The notes: generated by a model not told the origin, from the sequence alone. Counted from the first letter of the stretch, positions 15,650-23,802 are shown. The stretch is 44,271 bases of DNA from Solirubrobacterales bacterium (GCA_025936755.1 JAICSS010000003.1:1-44271); one strand, 5' to 3'. Numbers and translations: made by a program.

Positions 15650-15740
15650 CCCGGGGTGGGGCACCCTCGCCCGAACAAACGGCGACCTAATTAGGCCGCC
15701 GTTTTGAGTATCCGCCCGTTCGAGGGTGCCCCACCCCGGG
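15650..15740. repeat. 91-bp nested inverted repeat between trpS and the MFS gene
   Basis: The outer arms CCCGGGGTGGGGCACCCTCG (15650-15669) and 15721-15740 are a perfect 20-base inverted pair. Inside is a second palindrome, 15677-15704 (AAACGGCG ... CGCCGTTT around CCTAATTAGG), pairing at 13 of 14 positions with almost no loop. The inner part, followed on the minus strand by GTTTGTT, could terminate MFS transcription. The outer arms are reminiscent of a small terminal-inverted-repeat element. Confidence 0.7.
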
Positions 15741-15770
15741 CTTCAAGCCGTACTGGCTGAGACCGGCAGC

Positions 15771-17291
15771 TCAGGCGGGGTCGGTTGCCGGCGCGGGTTT
15801 TTCTTGCTGCTGAGGGGAGTCGCCGTCGCTGGCGTGGCCGCACTCGCCGGCTTGGGCGGAGCCGCGGCTGGGGACAGCTGCGGTTCTTCGTTTGGGGTTC
15901 TCGATGCCAAGGCCCGAGGCGATGCCGCCGGCGATCATCAGGACGGCGGCGATGAGGATGCCTAGGTGGAAGGCGGAGGTGGAGGCGCTGGCGGCGGCGT
16001 CGGTGAGCGGGCCGCCGGTGACGTTGCCGGCGATCGCGTCGAAGCGGGCCGAGATGACGGCGCCGAGGACGGCGATCGCGAGCAGGCCGGCGACGCGGGA
16101 GACGCCGTTGTTGATCCCGGAGGCGATGCCGACGTGGCGTTCCTCGACCGAGTCGAGGACGGTCGCGGTCAGCGGCGCCACCGTCGCCGAGAGCCCGAGG
16201 CCGAAGACGAGGACCGCCGGCAGCACCTCGGCGAGGTAGTCGGCGCCGGCGTCGACGCGCAGCATCGCCAGCAGGCCGATGCCGCCGACGATCGGCCCGG
16301 CGGTCATCGGCAGCCGCGGCCCGGTGCCGGAGGCGAGCCGGCCGAAGCGCGGCGAGAGGACGAAGAGCAGGACCGAGATCGGCGTCGTCGCCAGCCCCGC
16401 CTCCAGGGCCGAGTAGCCAGCCACCTGCTGGAGGAAGAGGCCGACGAAGAAGAGGCCGCCGATCAGCCCGGCGTAGGCGGAGAGCGTGGTCAGGTTGGCG
16501 ACGGCGAAGTTGCGGATGCGGAAGAGGCCGAGGTCCATCATCGGGTGGCGGGCGCGCGCCTCGTGGAGGACGAAGAGGGCGAAGCAGAGGACGCCGCCGA
16601 GGAGCGGGATCCAGACCAGCGGGTCGCTCCAGCCGTGGTCGGGCTGCTCGATCAGGGCGAAGACGGGGCCGCCGAGGCCCGCCGCCGAGAGCGCGATCCC
16701 GCCCCAGTCGATGCCGCGGAAGGCGTCGGGGTCGCGGCTCTCCTCGACCGCGTGCAGGGTCAGCATCACCGTCGCCGCGATCAGCGGCAGGTTGATCCAG
16801 AAGATCGCCCGCCAGGAGATCAGGCCGATCAGGGCGCCGCCGCCGGCCGGCCCGATCACGGTCGCGATCCCGGTCCAGGCGGTCCAGGTGCCGACCGCCT
16901 TCCCGCGCGCCTCGCCGGCGAAGGTGGCGGCGACGATCGCCAGCGACCCCGGGACCAGGAGGGCGCCGGTGACCCCCTGCAGCGCCCGGGCGCCGACGAG
17001 GAATCCGACCGAGGGGGCGACCGCGCAGAGCGCCGAGGTGACGCCGAAGCCGATCAGGCCGACGACGAACATCCGCCGGCGCCCGAACTGGTCGCCGAGC
17101 GAGCCGCCGACGAGGAGCAGCGAGACCAGGGTCAGCATGTAGGCCTCGACCACCCACTGCTGCCCCGCCAGGCCGGCGTCGAGCCCTTCGCCGATCGCCG
17201 GCAGGGCGACGTTGACGACGGTGCTGTCGAGGAAGACGACGGTGGAGCCGAGGATCGTCGCGATCAGCGTCAGTCGCTGCGAGCGGGACAC
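15771..17291 (-). CDS. MFS drug/proton antiporter, DHA2 (14-TM) family
   Basis: A 506-residue inner-membrane transporter. LGSTVVFLDSTVVNVALPAI is the DHA2 motif D1. GGSLGDQFGRRRMFVVG is motif A, GARALQGVTGALLVPGSLAI covers motifs B and C, and fourteen hydrophobic segments can be counted. The family exports drugs, dyes or metabolites by proton antiport; the substrate cannot be predicted. The C-terminal 50 residues are hydrophilic. The start is a GTG (17289-17291), because no upstream in-frame start exists before the conserved VFLDSTVV. A 10-codon reading frame with a better ribosome site overlaps this start. It diverges from the peptidase gene, with 48 bases between them. Confidence 0.88.
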   Translation of the reverse strand: MSRSQRLTLIATILGSTVVFLDSTVVNVALPAIGEGLDAGLAGQQWVVEAYMLTLVSLLLVGGSLGDQFGRRRMFVVGLIGFGVTSALCAVAPSVGFLVGARALQGVTGALLVPGSLAIVAATFAGEARGKAVGTWTAWTGIATVIGPAGGGALIGLISWRAIFWINLPLIAATVMLTLHAVEESRDPDAFRGIDWGGIALSAAGLGGPVFALIEQPDHGWSDPLVWIPLLGGVLCFALFVLHEARARHPMMDLGLFRIRNFAVANLTTLSAYAGLIGGLFFVGLFLQQVAGYSALEAGLATTPISVLLFVLSPRFGRLASGTGPRLPMTAGPIVGGIGLLAMLRVDAGADYLAEVLPAVLVFGLGLSATVAPLTATVLDSVEERHVGIASGINNGVSRVAGLLAIAVLGAVISARFDAIAGNVTGGPLTDAAASASTSAFHLGILIAAVLMIAGGIASGLGIENPKRRTAAVPSRGSAQAGECGHASDGDSPQQQEKPAPATDPA

Positions 17292-17302
17292 GGGCCGAGC
17301 AT
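17270..17302 (-). CDS. Ten-codon upstream ORF overlapping the MFS start
   Basis: ATG (17300-17302) to TGA (17270-17272) encodes MLGPCPARSD. A perfect GGAGG (17308-17312) lies five bases upstream, the ideal spacing, while the MFS GTG is sixteen bases from the same site and in another frame. The short frame ends 20 bases inside the MFS gene. It may control efflux-gene translation, or mark a frame error at the MFS 5' end. Confidence 0.45.
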   Translation of the reverse strand: MLGPCPARSD

Positions 17303-17339
17303 AGGGACCTCCGGGGGCGGCCCAGACGTATCCCCTGTG

Positions 17340-18104
17340 ATGCTCGCCCTGCTCGCCGCCCTCGCCCTCCTCGTGCCTGCACCGCAGCGGCCGGACACCG
17401 ACGGAGATTTCCTCGCCTTCGCGCAGACGCCGCGGCGGCCCGGCAACCTGGTGGCGCGCACCGGGGTCGTCGGCCGCTCCGCGGAAGGGCGGCCGATCGA
17501 GGGGCGCCAGCTCGGCGATCCGAAATGGCCCGGCGAGCTGCTCGTCTTCGGCTGCATCCACGGTGACGAGTGCGGCGCCAGCGCGATCGAGCCGACGATC
17601 GGCGGCTGCCCCGACCCGAGCGCCGACATCTTCATCGTCCCCGACCTGGACCCGGACGGCTCCGCGGCCCGCTCGCGGCTGAATGCCCACGGCGTCGACC
17701 TCAACCGCAACTTCAACGCCGGCTGGCGACCGGCCGGCGAGGCCGGCAGCGCCGAATACCCCGGCCCGCGTCCGTTCTCCGAGCCGGAAACGCGCCTCGC
17801 CGCCCGCATCGTCCACGCTCTCGAACCGGCGGCGACGATCTGGTTCCACCAGTACCGGGGCGAGCGCCCGTTCGTCCGCGCCTGGGGCCAGAGCGTCGCG
17901 GCCGGGCGCCGCTTCGCGACCCTGGCGCGGATGCCGTTTCGCCTCATACGCTGGCCGGCGGGCACGGGACCGAACTGGCAGAACCATCGCTTCGCGGCGC
18001 CGGCCTTCGTCGTCGAGCTGCCGCAGGGGCGGCTGGAGCCGGAGATGCGCGGACGACTGAGCGAGGCGCTGGTGCGGATGGGGCGCTGGGTGAGAGAAGA
18101 TTGA
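17340..18104 (+). CDS. Secreted M14-family zinc carboxypeptidase-like protein
   Basis: A 254-residue protein with an N-terminal hydrophobic segment (residues 1-13) that looks like a short signal peptide. The M14 catalytic set is complete: GCIHGDE with zinc ligands His74 and Glu77, LNRNFN with Arg123, FHQY with His170, and VVELPQG with the catalytic Glu near 226. Such enzymes cleave C-terminal residues or peptidoglycan peptides. The small size resembles the murein-peptide amidase/carboxypeptidase group, but the substrate is inferred. The ATG at 17340 follows the divergent MFS promoter region. The sigma-factor gene starts 21 bases after it on the same strand. Confidence 0.82.
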   Translation: MLALLAALALLVPAPQRPDTDGDFLAFAQTPRRPGNLVARTGVVGRSAEGRPIEGRQLGDPKWPGELLVFGCIHGDECGASAIEPTIGGCPDPSADIFIVPDLDPDGSAARSRLNAHGVDLNRNFNAGWRPAGEAGSAEYPGPRPFSEPETRLAARIVHALEPAATIWFHQYRGERPFVRAWGQSVAAGRRFATLARMPFRLIRWPAGTGPNWQNHRFAAPAFVVELPQGRLEPEMRGRLSEALVRMGRWVRED

Positions 18105-18125
18105 GATGTCGGAAGGGAGCCGGGA

Positions 18126-18674
18126 TTGCGAGTTGAGAGCGATGCGGATGAGCGGCGACTCGTGCGCGAGGCGCAGGAGGGCTCCGGCACCGCGATGGCG
18201 CGGCTCTACTCGCTGCACTGGCGCGGCGCCTACCGCGCCGCCTATCTCGTCGCCCACGACGCCGCGGCGGCGGAGGACATCGCCCAGGACGCCTTCCTCG
18301 CCGCCGTCGACGCGCTCGACCGCTTCGATCGCCGCCGTCCCTTCCGGCCCTGGCTGCACCGGATCGTCGTCAACCGCGCCCTCGACTGGGCGCGGCGTGA
18401 GGCGCTGCGGCGGCGCGTCGACGGCGCCGAGTCGGTCTTCGAGCCGCTGCCGCCGCCCGAGGAGATCGGCGGCGAGATGATCGCGGCGCTGAAGGAGCTG
18501 CCGGCCGAGCAGCGGGCGGTGGTGGTGCTGCGGCACCTGCTCGAGTACACGCCGGGCGAGATCGCGCGGATGCTGGAGCTGCCTCGCGGGACGGTCAACT
18601 CGCGGCTGCGGCGCGGGCTCGACCGCCTGCGCGCGGCGGCGGAGGCGGAGCGGCTCGCGGGGGAAAGACGATGA
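18126..18674 (+). CDS. ECF-type RNA polymerase sigma factor
   Basis: A 182-residue sigma-70 family protein with regions 2 and 4 only. Region 2 covers about residues 22-85 (AEDIAQDAFLAAVDALDRF, then RPWLHRIVVNRALDWAR). Region 4 covers about 120-165 (LPAEQRAVVVLRHLLEYTPG, then EIARMLELPRGTVNSRLRRG, the helix-turn-helix). It directs RNA polymerase to a small regulon under extracytoplasmic stress. I accept a TTG start at 18126 because GGAAGGGAG lies just upstream. The stop overlaps the next ATG by four bases (ATGA), the usual layout for a sigma/anti-sigma pair. Confidence 0.9.
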   Translation: MRVESDADERRLVREAQEGSGTAMARLYSLHWRGAYRAAYLVAHDAAAAEDIAQDAFLAAVDALDRFDRRRPFRPWLHRIVVNRALDWARREALRRRVDGAESVFEPLPPPEEIGGEMIAALKELPAEQRAVVVLRHLLEYTPGEIARMLELPRGTVNSRLRRGLDRLRAAAEAERLAGERR

Positions 18675-19966
18675 GCGACGACCGGGTCCGCCGCGCCCTC
18701 CGGGACACCGCGATCCCCGAGCCGCCCGGGGCCGCGGAGCGCGGCCGGCGGATCGTCGCGGCCGCCTTCGCGGAGCGGAGGAGCGGCGATCGGGACGGCT
18801 GCTCCGAACCGCGGGGGGCCATGACCCCCACGACCTCGGAGGGGCGAGGGAGGCGGCCGGTCCCGCGCCTCGCGCTCGGGCTTTCGCTGGCCGCGCTGCT
18901 GGCGGTCCTGCTGCTCTCGCCGGCGGGAGCGGCGGTGCGCGACTGGGTCGACGAGGCCCTCACCGCCTCCACCCCGAAGCCGGAACCGACGCTGGCGAAG
19001 GTCCCCGGGGGTGGGAAGCTGCTCGTGCAGACCGGGGAAGGCCCGGTGGTCGTGCGGCCGGACGGCTCGAAGCGGCTGCTAGGCGGCTACGAAGCGGCGA
19101 GTTGGTCGCCGCACGGCCTCTTCGTCGCTGCGGTCGAGAAACGGAAGTTGAGCGCGCTGGAGCCCGACGGAACCGTGCGCTGGTCGATCACCGCAGCGCA
19201 GCGGGTGGCCGTCCCCAGGTGGTCGCCCTCCGGCGAACGGATCGCCTACCGCTCGGGGTTCGACCTGCGGGTGATCGCCGGCGACGGCAGCGAAGACCGC
19301 CTGCTGGCCGGCTCGACCGCCGCCGGCACCTCGCCCGACGCGCGGATCTCCCCCGCCTACGTCCCCCCCGCCTGGTCTCCCACCGGCGAGAACGCGCTGG
19401 CCTACGTCACCGGCGCCGGCCGCCTGCGGATCCTCGACAGCGAGACCGGCGCCGTTCTCGCCGGCGCCCCCGCCCTGCGCCGCATCACCTGGATGGACTG
19501 GGCCGACCGCGGCCGCAAGATCCTCGAAGCCGCGCCCGCGACCATCAGGCTGCGGGCGGTACTGCCGGCCGGGCACCCCTCCCGGCCTGCTCTCGGCAAG
19601 GCGCGTCGCCTGCACCTGCCGCCGCGGGCGACCGTCAACGACGCCGCCCTCGCACCGCAGACCCCGCTCGTCGCCGCCTCGATCACCCACTGGCGCAAGC
19701 ACGGCACCTACAGCGAGGTGATCGTCTTCGAGCCGGGCCATGGCACGCGGACCCTCCTCAGCGTCCCCGGCAGCCTGGGACAGGTCGAATGGTCGCCGGA
19801 CGGCAAGCGCCTCCTGATCGCCTGGCCGGGCGCCGACCAGTGGCTCTTCCTGCCGCTCGGCCGGGGCAGAGGCCGCGCCATCGCCGACATCTCCAGGGCG
19901 ATCGCGCCCAGCGGTAGGCCCACCAGCTTCCCCGAGCTCGAGGGCTGGTGCTGCCCAAGCCCCTGA
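18671..19966 (+). CDS. Membrane-anchored beta-propeller protein, probable anti-sigma factor
   Basis: A 431-residue protein. Residues 1-65 form a charged cytoplasmic segment starting MSDDRVRRALRDTAIPEPPG, residues 66-88 are one transmembrane helix, and the rest lies outside. The outer part has repeated WSPxGxxxA/L units (SWSPHGLFVAAV, RWSPSGERIAYRS, AWSPTGENALAYV, EWSPDGKRLLIAW), typical of TolB/WD40-like propellers. Co-translation with the sigma factor makes an anti-sigma role likely. However, no zinc-binding HxxxCxxC motif is present, so this would be a non-ZAS type. The propeller may sense an external ligand. Function is inferred from context. Confidence 0.75.
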   Translation: MSDDRVRRALRDTAIPEPPGAAERGRRIVAAAFAERRSGDRDGCSEPRGAMTPTTSEGRGRRPVPRLALGLSLAALLAVLLLSPAGAAVRDWVDEALTASTPKPEPTLAKVPGGGKLLVQTGEGPVVVRPDGSKRLLGGYEAASWSPHGLFVAAVEKRKLSALEPDGTVRWSITAAQRVAVPRWSPSGERIAYRSGFDLRVIAGDGSEDRLLAGSTAAGTSPDARISPAYVPPAWSPTGENALAYVTGAGRLRILDSETGAVLAGAPALRRITWMDWADRGRKILEAAPATIRLRAVLPAGHPSRPALGKARRLHLPPRATVNDAALAPQTPLVAASITHWRKHGTYSEVIVFEPGHGTRTLLSVPGSLGQVEWSPDGKRLLIAWPGADQWLFLPLGRGRGRAIADISRAIAPSGRPTSFPELEGWCCPSP

Positions 19967-19981
19967 GACTGCGCCGCTCGG

Positions 19982-20755
19982 TCAGGAGCCCGGGTCTCGA
20001 AGCTGGGCCGCCTGGGTGAAGAAGTGGCGGTAGGCGAGCAAGGTCGCGGTGAGGGCGGAGATCGAGACGCTGCCGAGCAGGGTGTAGAGGAGGATCAGCT
20101 GCAGGCGGACGGCGTCGGTCGGGCTGGCGCCGGCGAGGAGCATCCCCACCATCGTCCCCGGGAAGAAGATCAGGCCGGTGGTCTTGGTCGAGTCGACGAG
20201 GGCGATCATCCCCGAGCGCAGGGCGCGGCGGACGGTCGGGGCGGCGGCTTCGCGGGCGGTGGCGCCGAGCGCCAGCGTCGCCTCGATCCGCGAGCGGGCG
20301 TCGGCCATCTCGTCGCCGAGGCGGTTGAGGGCGACGGCGCTGGCGGTCATCGCGTTGCCGATCACCATGCCGCCGACCGGGACCAGGTAGCGCGGGGTCG
20401 GTTCGAAGATCCCGAGGGCGACGACGAGGCCGAGGGTGCTGGCCCCGGCCAGCGCCAGCGCGATCAGCAGCGGCCCGAAGGAATCCGGGACCTTGGCGGC
20501 GCGGTGGCGGGCGGTGATCGCCCCGAAGAAGACCATCGCCGCCAGCAGCAGGAGGACGAGCCAGATCGTGTCGGCGTCGAAGATCAGCTTGATCGCATAG
20601 CCGACCAGGGTCAGCTGGACGATCGAGCGGCCGGTGGCGACGAGGATGTCGCGCTCGAGGTCGGCGCGCTGCCAGAAGGAGATCGCCGCCGCCAGGCCGA
20701 CCAGGACCAGCGAGGCGGCGACCTGCCAGGGGGCGATGTGGATCGAGGTGCTCAC
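19982..20755 (-). CDS. fetB: UPF0014/FetB-type ABC transporter permease
   Basis: A 257-residue integral membrane protein with about seven hydrophobic segments. RSIVQLTLVGYAIKLIF, VGGMVIGNAMTASAVALNRL and LVDSTKTTGLIFFPGTMVGM are UPF0014 (YbbM/FetB) signatures. In E. coli FetAB exports iron and helps resist oxidative stress; the substrate here is inferred from that homology. The start overlaps the ATPase stop by four bases. It converges on the propeller gene, with 15 bases between the two stops. Confidence 0.88.
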   Translation of the reverse strand: MSTSIHIAPWQVAASLVLVGLAAAISFWQRADLERDILVATGRSIVQLTLVGYAIKLIFDADTIWLVLLLLAAMVFFGAITARHRAAKVPDSFGPLLIALALAGASTLGLVVALGIFEPTPRYLVPVGGMVIGNAMTASAVALNRLGDEMADARSRIEATLALGATAREAAAPTVRRALRSGMIALVDSTKTTGLIFFPGTMVGMLLAGASPTDAVRLQLILLYTLLGSVSISALTATLLAYRHFFTQAAQLRDPGS

Positions 20756-21366
20756 GCCGGCATCTCCAGTATTTGGTCACCGAGACGGCGCGCCTGCTCG
20801 GGATCGTGGCTGACGAGGACGATCGAGACCTCATGCTCGCGCCGCAGCTCGGCCAGCGCCGCCTCGATCCGGTCGCGGGCGGCGTGGTCGAGGGCCGAGG
20901 TCGGCTCGTCGAGCAGCAGCACCCGGGGCCGCTGGGCGAGCGCCCGCGCCAGCATCGCCCGCTGCTGCTCGCCAACGGAGAGACGGCTGACGTCGCGCGC
21001 GGCGAAGGAGGGGTCGAGGCCGGCGCGGGCGAGGGTCGCCTCGGCGTCGAGCTCCTCGCCGGCCAGCTCGGCCGCGTAGCGCAGGTTCGACTCGACGGTT
21101 CCCTCGAGCAGGGCCGGCAGCTGGGGCACCAGGGCGACCTCCCGGCGCAGCGCCAGAGGCTCGTACTCGGTTAGCGGCCGGCCGCGGTAGGCGATCTCGC
21201 CGCGGTCGGGGTCGGCGAGCCGGTTCAGCAGCCGCAGCAGCGTCGACTTGCCGACGCCGGAGGGACCGACGATCGCGGTCGAGCCGTCGGGGACCGAGGC
21301 GCCGAAGGAATCGAGGACGGCACGGCCCCCGCGGTCCACCCCCACCTCTCGCAGCTCGAAGAGCAC
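20752..21366 (-). CDS. fetA: FetA-type ABC transporter ATPase
   Basis: A compact 204-residue ABC ATPase. GPSGVGKSTLLRLLNRLADP is Walker A, VALVPQLP is the Q-loop, LSVGEQQRAMLARALAQRP is the signature motif, and VLLLDEPTSALD is Walker B. The SHD of VLVSHDPEQARR is the switch His. It energises the FetB permease encoded directly after it with a four-base overlap. The ATG at 21366 fits. It diverges from ku across a 138-base gap that holds an inverted repeat. Confidence 0.9.
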   Translation of the reverse strand: MLFELREVGVDRGGRAVLDSFGASVPDGSTAIVGPSGVGKSTLLRLLNRLADPDRGEIAYRGRPLTEYEPLALRREVALVPQLPALLEGTVESNLRYAAELAGEELDAEATLARAGLDPSFAARDVSRLSVGEQQRAMLARALAQRPRVLLLDEPTSALDHAARDRIEAALAELRREHEVSIVLVSHDPEQARRLGDQILEMPA

Positions 21367-21381
21367 CGGCGGATGATCCCA

Positions 21382-21419
21382 TCCGAGTTAGCCCACAGCC
21401 CGCTGGTGCCCAACTCGGA
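21382..21419. promoter_or_regulatory. Inverted repeat between fetA and ku
   Basis: TCCGAGTT (21382-21389) and AACTCGGA (21412-21419) are perfect 8-base arms spaced by 22 bases. They lie 16 bases from the fetA start. It may be an operator in the divergent control region. Apart from this and the ku ribosome site AAGGAG near 21490, the 138-base gap shows nothing clear. Confidence 0.4.
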
Positions 21420-21504
21420 CGCGCGCAAGATGGCTGCCGCTGCGCTCGCCTCTATCGCCTCGGCCGCATTGGGTTGGAACAATCGGGGTAAGGAGATTTG
21501 ACGA

Positions 21505-22392
21505 ATGGCTAGAGCGATTTGGAGCGGAACGATCAGCTTCGGGCTGCTGAACGTGCCCGTGCGCATGTTCAGCGCCGTGGCCCGGCGCAACATCGCCCTG
21601 CGCGAGATCCGCGAGTCCGACAGCGCCCGGATCAAACACCGCCGCGTCGCCGAAGGGACCGACGAGGAGGTCCCCTACGAGAACATCGTCAAGGCCTACG
21701 AGCTGTCCCCCGGCCAGTACGTGCCGTTGAGCAAAGACGAGATGGCCGCGCTGGCGCCGGAGAAGACGCGGGCGATCGACGTCCAGGACTTCGTCGACAT
21801 CGAGGAAATCGACCCGATGTACTTCGACAGCCCCTACTACCTCGGCCCCGCCGACGGCGCCGAGAAGGCCTACTCGCTGCTGGCCAGCGCGATGGAGAGC
21901 TCCGGCAAGGCGGCGATCGCCCGCTTCGTCTTCCGCAACAAAGAGCACCTTTCGGCGATCCGCGCCTCCGACGGCGTCCTCACCCTGACGACGATGCGCT
22001 TCCACGACGAGGTGGTGCCGCCGTCGGACCTCGACGACGCCCTCCCCGACAAGAAGCCGAAGGTCGCGAAGAAAGAGCAGCAGATGGCGGAACAGCTGAT
22101 CGACTCCCTCAGCACCGAATTCGAACCGAACGGCTACCGCGACGAGTACCGCGAGCAGCTCCTTTCGCTGATCGAACGCAAGGCCGAAGGCAAGGAGATC
22201 GTCGCGCCCCAAGCCGAGGCGCCGAAGGCGACCAAAGCTCCGGACCTGATGGCGGCGCTGGAGGAAAGCATCGCCGCGGTCAAAGACAAAGGCGCCGGCG
22301 GCGGCAGGAAAGCCTCGAAGCCCAAAGGCAAAGCCGCCAGAGGGAAAGCGAAAGCCAAGAGCTCTTCCCGCTCCAAAGCCAAAGCCAAATAG
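21505..22392 (+). CDS. ku: Ku DNA end-binding protein
   Basis: A 295-residue bacterial Ku, the ring-shaped homodimer that binds double-strand DNA ends and recruits LigD. MARAIWSGTISFGLLNVPVR, YELSPGQYVPLSKDEMAALA and PYYLGPADGAEKAYSLLASA are standard Ku segments. From about residue 262 there is a Lys/Ala/Ser-rich tail with KAK repeats, like the DNA-binding extensions of mycobacterial-type Ku. The ATG has AAGGAG nine bases upstream. The LigD polymerase gene starts ten bases after the stop. Confidence 0.96.
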   Translation: MARAIWSGTISFGLLNVPVRMFSAVARRNIALREIRESDSARIKHRRVAEGTDEEVPYENIVKAYELSPGQYVPLSKDEMAALAPEKTRAIDVQDFVDIEEIDPMYFDSPYYLGPADGAEKAYSLLASAMESSGKAAIARFVFRNKEHLSAIRASDGVLTLTTMRFHDEVVPPSDLDDALPDKKPKVAKKEQQMAEQLIDSLSTEFEPNGYRDEYREQLLSLIERKAEGKEIVAPQAEAPKATKAPDLMAALEESIAAVKDKGAGGGRKASKPKGKAARGKAKAKSSSRSKAKAK

Positions 22393-22401
22393 GCGCTGGC
22401 C

Positions 22402-23319
22402 GTGGGCGAGACGCGGCAGGTCGAGGTCGAGGGCAAGGAGCTGCGGCTCTCCAACCTCGACAAGGTGCTCTACCCGGCGACCGGGTTCACCAAGGGCGAG
22501 ATGGTCGACTACTACGCCAAGGTGGCGCCGGCGATCGTCCCCCACCTGAGCGGCCGCGCGGTGACGCTGCGCCGCTTCCCGGAAGGGGTCGACGACCTCG
22601 ACGCCGCCTTCTTCGAGAAGCGCTGCCCGAAGCACCGGCCGAAATGGGTGAAGACGGCGAAGGTGCAGGCTGGCCCGCGGGCGGGCGTGATCGAGTTCTG
22701 CGTCTGCGACAGCCTGCCGACGCTGGTCTGGATGGCGCAGCTGGCGGCGCTCGAGCTGCACCCCTCGCTCTCGCGCAGCCGGGCGCCGAAACGGCCGACC
22801 GTGGTCGCCTTCGACCTCGACCCGGGGCCGCCGGCCGACGTGGTCGACTGCTCGCGGGTGGCGCTGCGCCTGCGCGAGGTGCTCGACCGGCTCGACCTCG
22901 AGTGCTTCGTCAAGACCTCGGGCTCGAAGGGGATGCAGCTCTACGTCCCCCTCAACGCCAAGACCACCTACGAGGAGACCCGCCCCTTCGCCCAGGCGCT
23001 CGCCCAGCTGATCGCCAAGCAGGACCCCGAGAACGTCCTCGCCAAGATGGGCAAGAAGACCGACCGCAGCGGCAAGGTCTTCATCGACTGGTACCAGAAC
23101 AACGAACGCAAAACGACGATCTCCGTCTACTCCCTCCGCGCCCGCGAACGCCCCACCTGCTCGACCCCCGTGACCTGGGAGGAGGTCGAAGCCGTGGCCG
23201 AGTCAGGCGACGGCTCGGCGCTCGTCTTCGAGTCCGGCGACGTGCTGGAGCGGATCGAGGAGCACGGCGACCTCTTCGCGCCGGTCCTGGAGCTAGAACA
23301 GAAACTGCCGAAGCTTTGA
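22402..23319 (+). CDS. ligD: Stand-alone LigD polymerase (primase-like) domain
   Basis: The polymerase module that fills ends during non-homologous end joining, 305 residues from a GTG start. NLDKVLYPATGFTKGEMVDY opens the fold. The metal ligands are Asp138 and Asp140 in VVAFDLDPGP. TSGSKGMQLYVPL and VFIDWYQNNERKTTISVYSL complete the active site. There is no ATP-dependent ligase or 3'-phosphoesterase domain, so the ligase function must be encoded elsewhere. Separate polymerase and ligase genes are known in several actinobacteria. It is in an operon with ku (10-base spacing). Confidence 0.93.
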   Translation: MGETRQVEVEGKELRLSNLDKVLYPATGFTKGEMVDYYAKVAPAIVPHLSGRAVTLRRFPEGVDDLDAAFFEKRCPKHRPKWVKTAKVQAGPRAGVIEFCVCDSLPTLVWMAQLAALELHPSLSRSRAPKRPTVVAFDLDPGPPADVVDCSRVALRLREVLDRLDLECFVKTSGSKGMQLYVPLNAKTTYEETRPFAQALAQLIAKQDPENVLAKMGKKTDRSGKVFIDWYQNNERKTTISVYSLRARERPTCSTPVTWEEVEAVAESGDGSALVFESGDVLERIEEHGDLFAPVLELEQKLPKL

Positions 23320-23343
23320 CGCGGCGGCGGGGTTGATGAGGAG

Positions 23344-23802
23344 ATGCGGATCACGATCATCTCGATAGCGCTGCTCGCTTTGACGGCGCCGGCGCTCGCA
23401 AGCGCTTCGCCCGAACCGCCCGAACCCGGGACCCCGCCCTCCCTCACCGGCCTGGAACGGACGAGCGGGGCGATCCTTCCTTCCTACCTGCGCTGCAGGG
23501 CTTCCCGGCTGCCCCGCAAGACGATCTTCTCCTTCTTCGTCAACCAGAACGCCACCGTCACCGTGGTCTTCAAACGGATGACGGCGGGCGGCCTCTCCGG
23601 TCGCGGCCGGCTCGTCCGCGCCGCCACGACGGGCAGAAACCGCCTCCGCTTCGTCGGCGTCGTTCGCACCGCGCAAGGCGCGCACAGACGGCTCCCCCCG
23701 GGCCGCTACCGGGCCTTCTTCACCTCGAGCAACGAATTCGGCAGCTCGCCGACCTCGGCCGCCGGCATCCGGATCGCGCAGCGGCAGCGGCGCTGTCGCT
23801 AG
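23344..23802 (+). CDS. Small secreted protein of unknown function
   Basis: A 152-residue protein. Residues 1-22 (ITIISIALLALTAPALASAS) are a clear signal peptide. The mature part has TVTVVFKR, GRNRLRFVG and LPPGRYRAFFTSSNEFGSSP, a pattern of short beta strands like a fibronectin/bacterial Ig-type sandwich. I do not recognise the family. GAGGAG touches the ATG with no spacer, so the start is uncertain. The TAG stop interlocks with the TAG of convergent gcvPB in one CTAG. It may ride behind ku-ligD, 24 bases upstream, but no functional link is obvious. Confidence 0.65.
   Translation: MRITIISIALLALTAPALASASPEPPEPGTPPSLTGLERTSGAILPSYLRCRASRLPRKTIFSFFVNQNATVTVVFKRMTAGGLSGRGRLVRAATTGRNRLRFVGVVRTAQGAHRRLPPGRYRAFFTSSNEFGSSPTSAAGIRIAQRQRRCR

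Noticed and set aside
13135-17140. Long plus-strand frames antisense to scpA, trpS and the MFS gene
   Set aside because: They mirror well-supported minus-strand genes and show the Asp/Glu/Arg/Gly-rich composition of antisense shadows.
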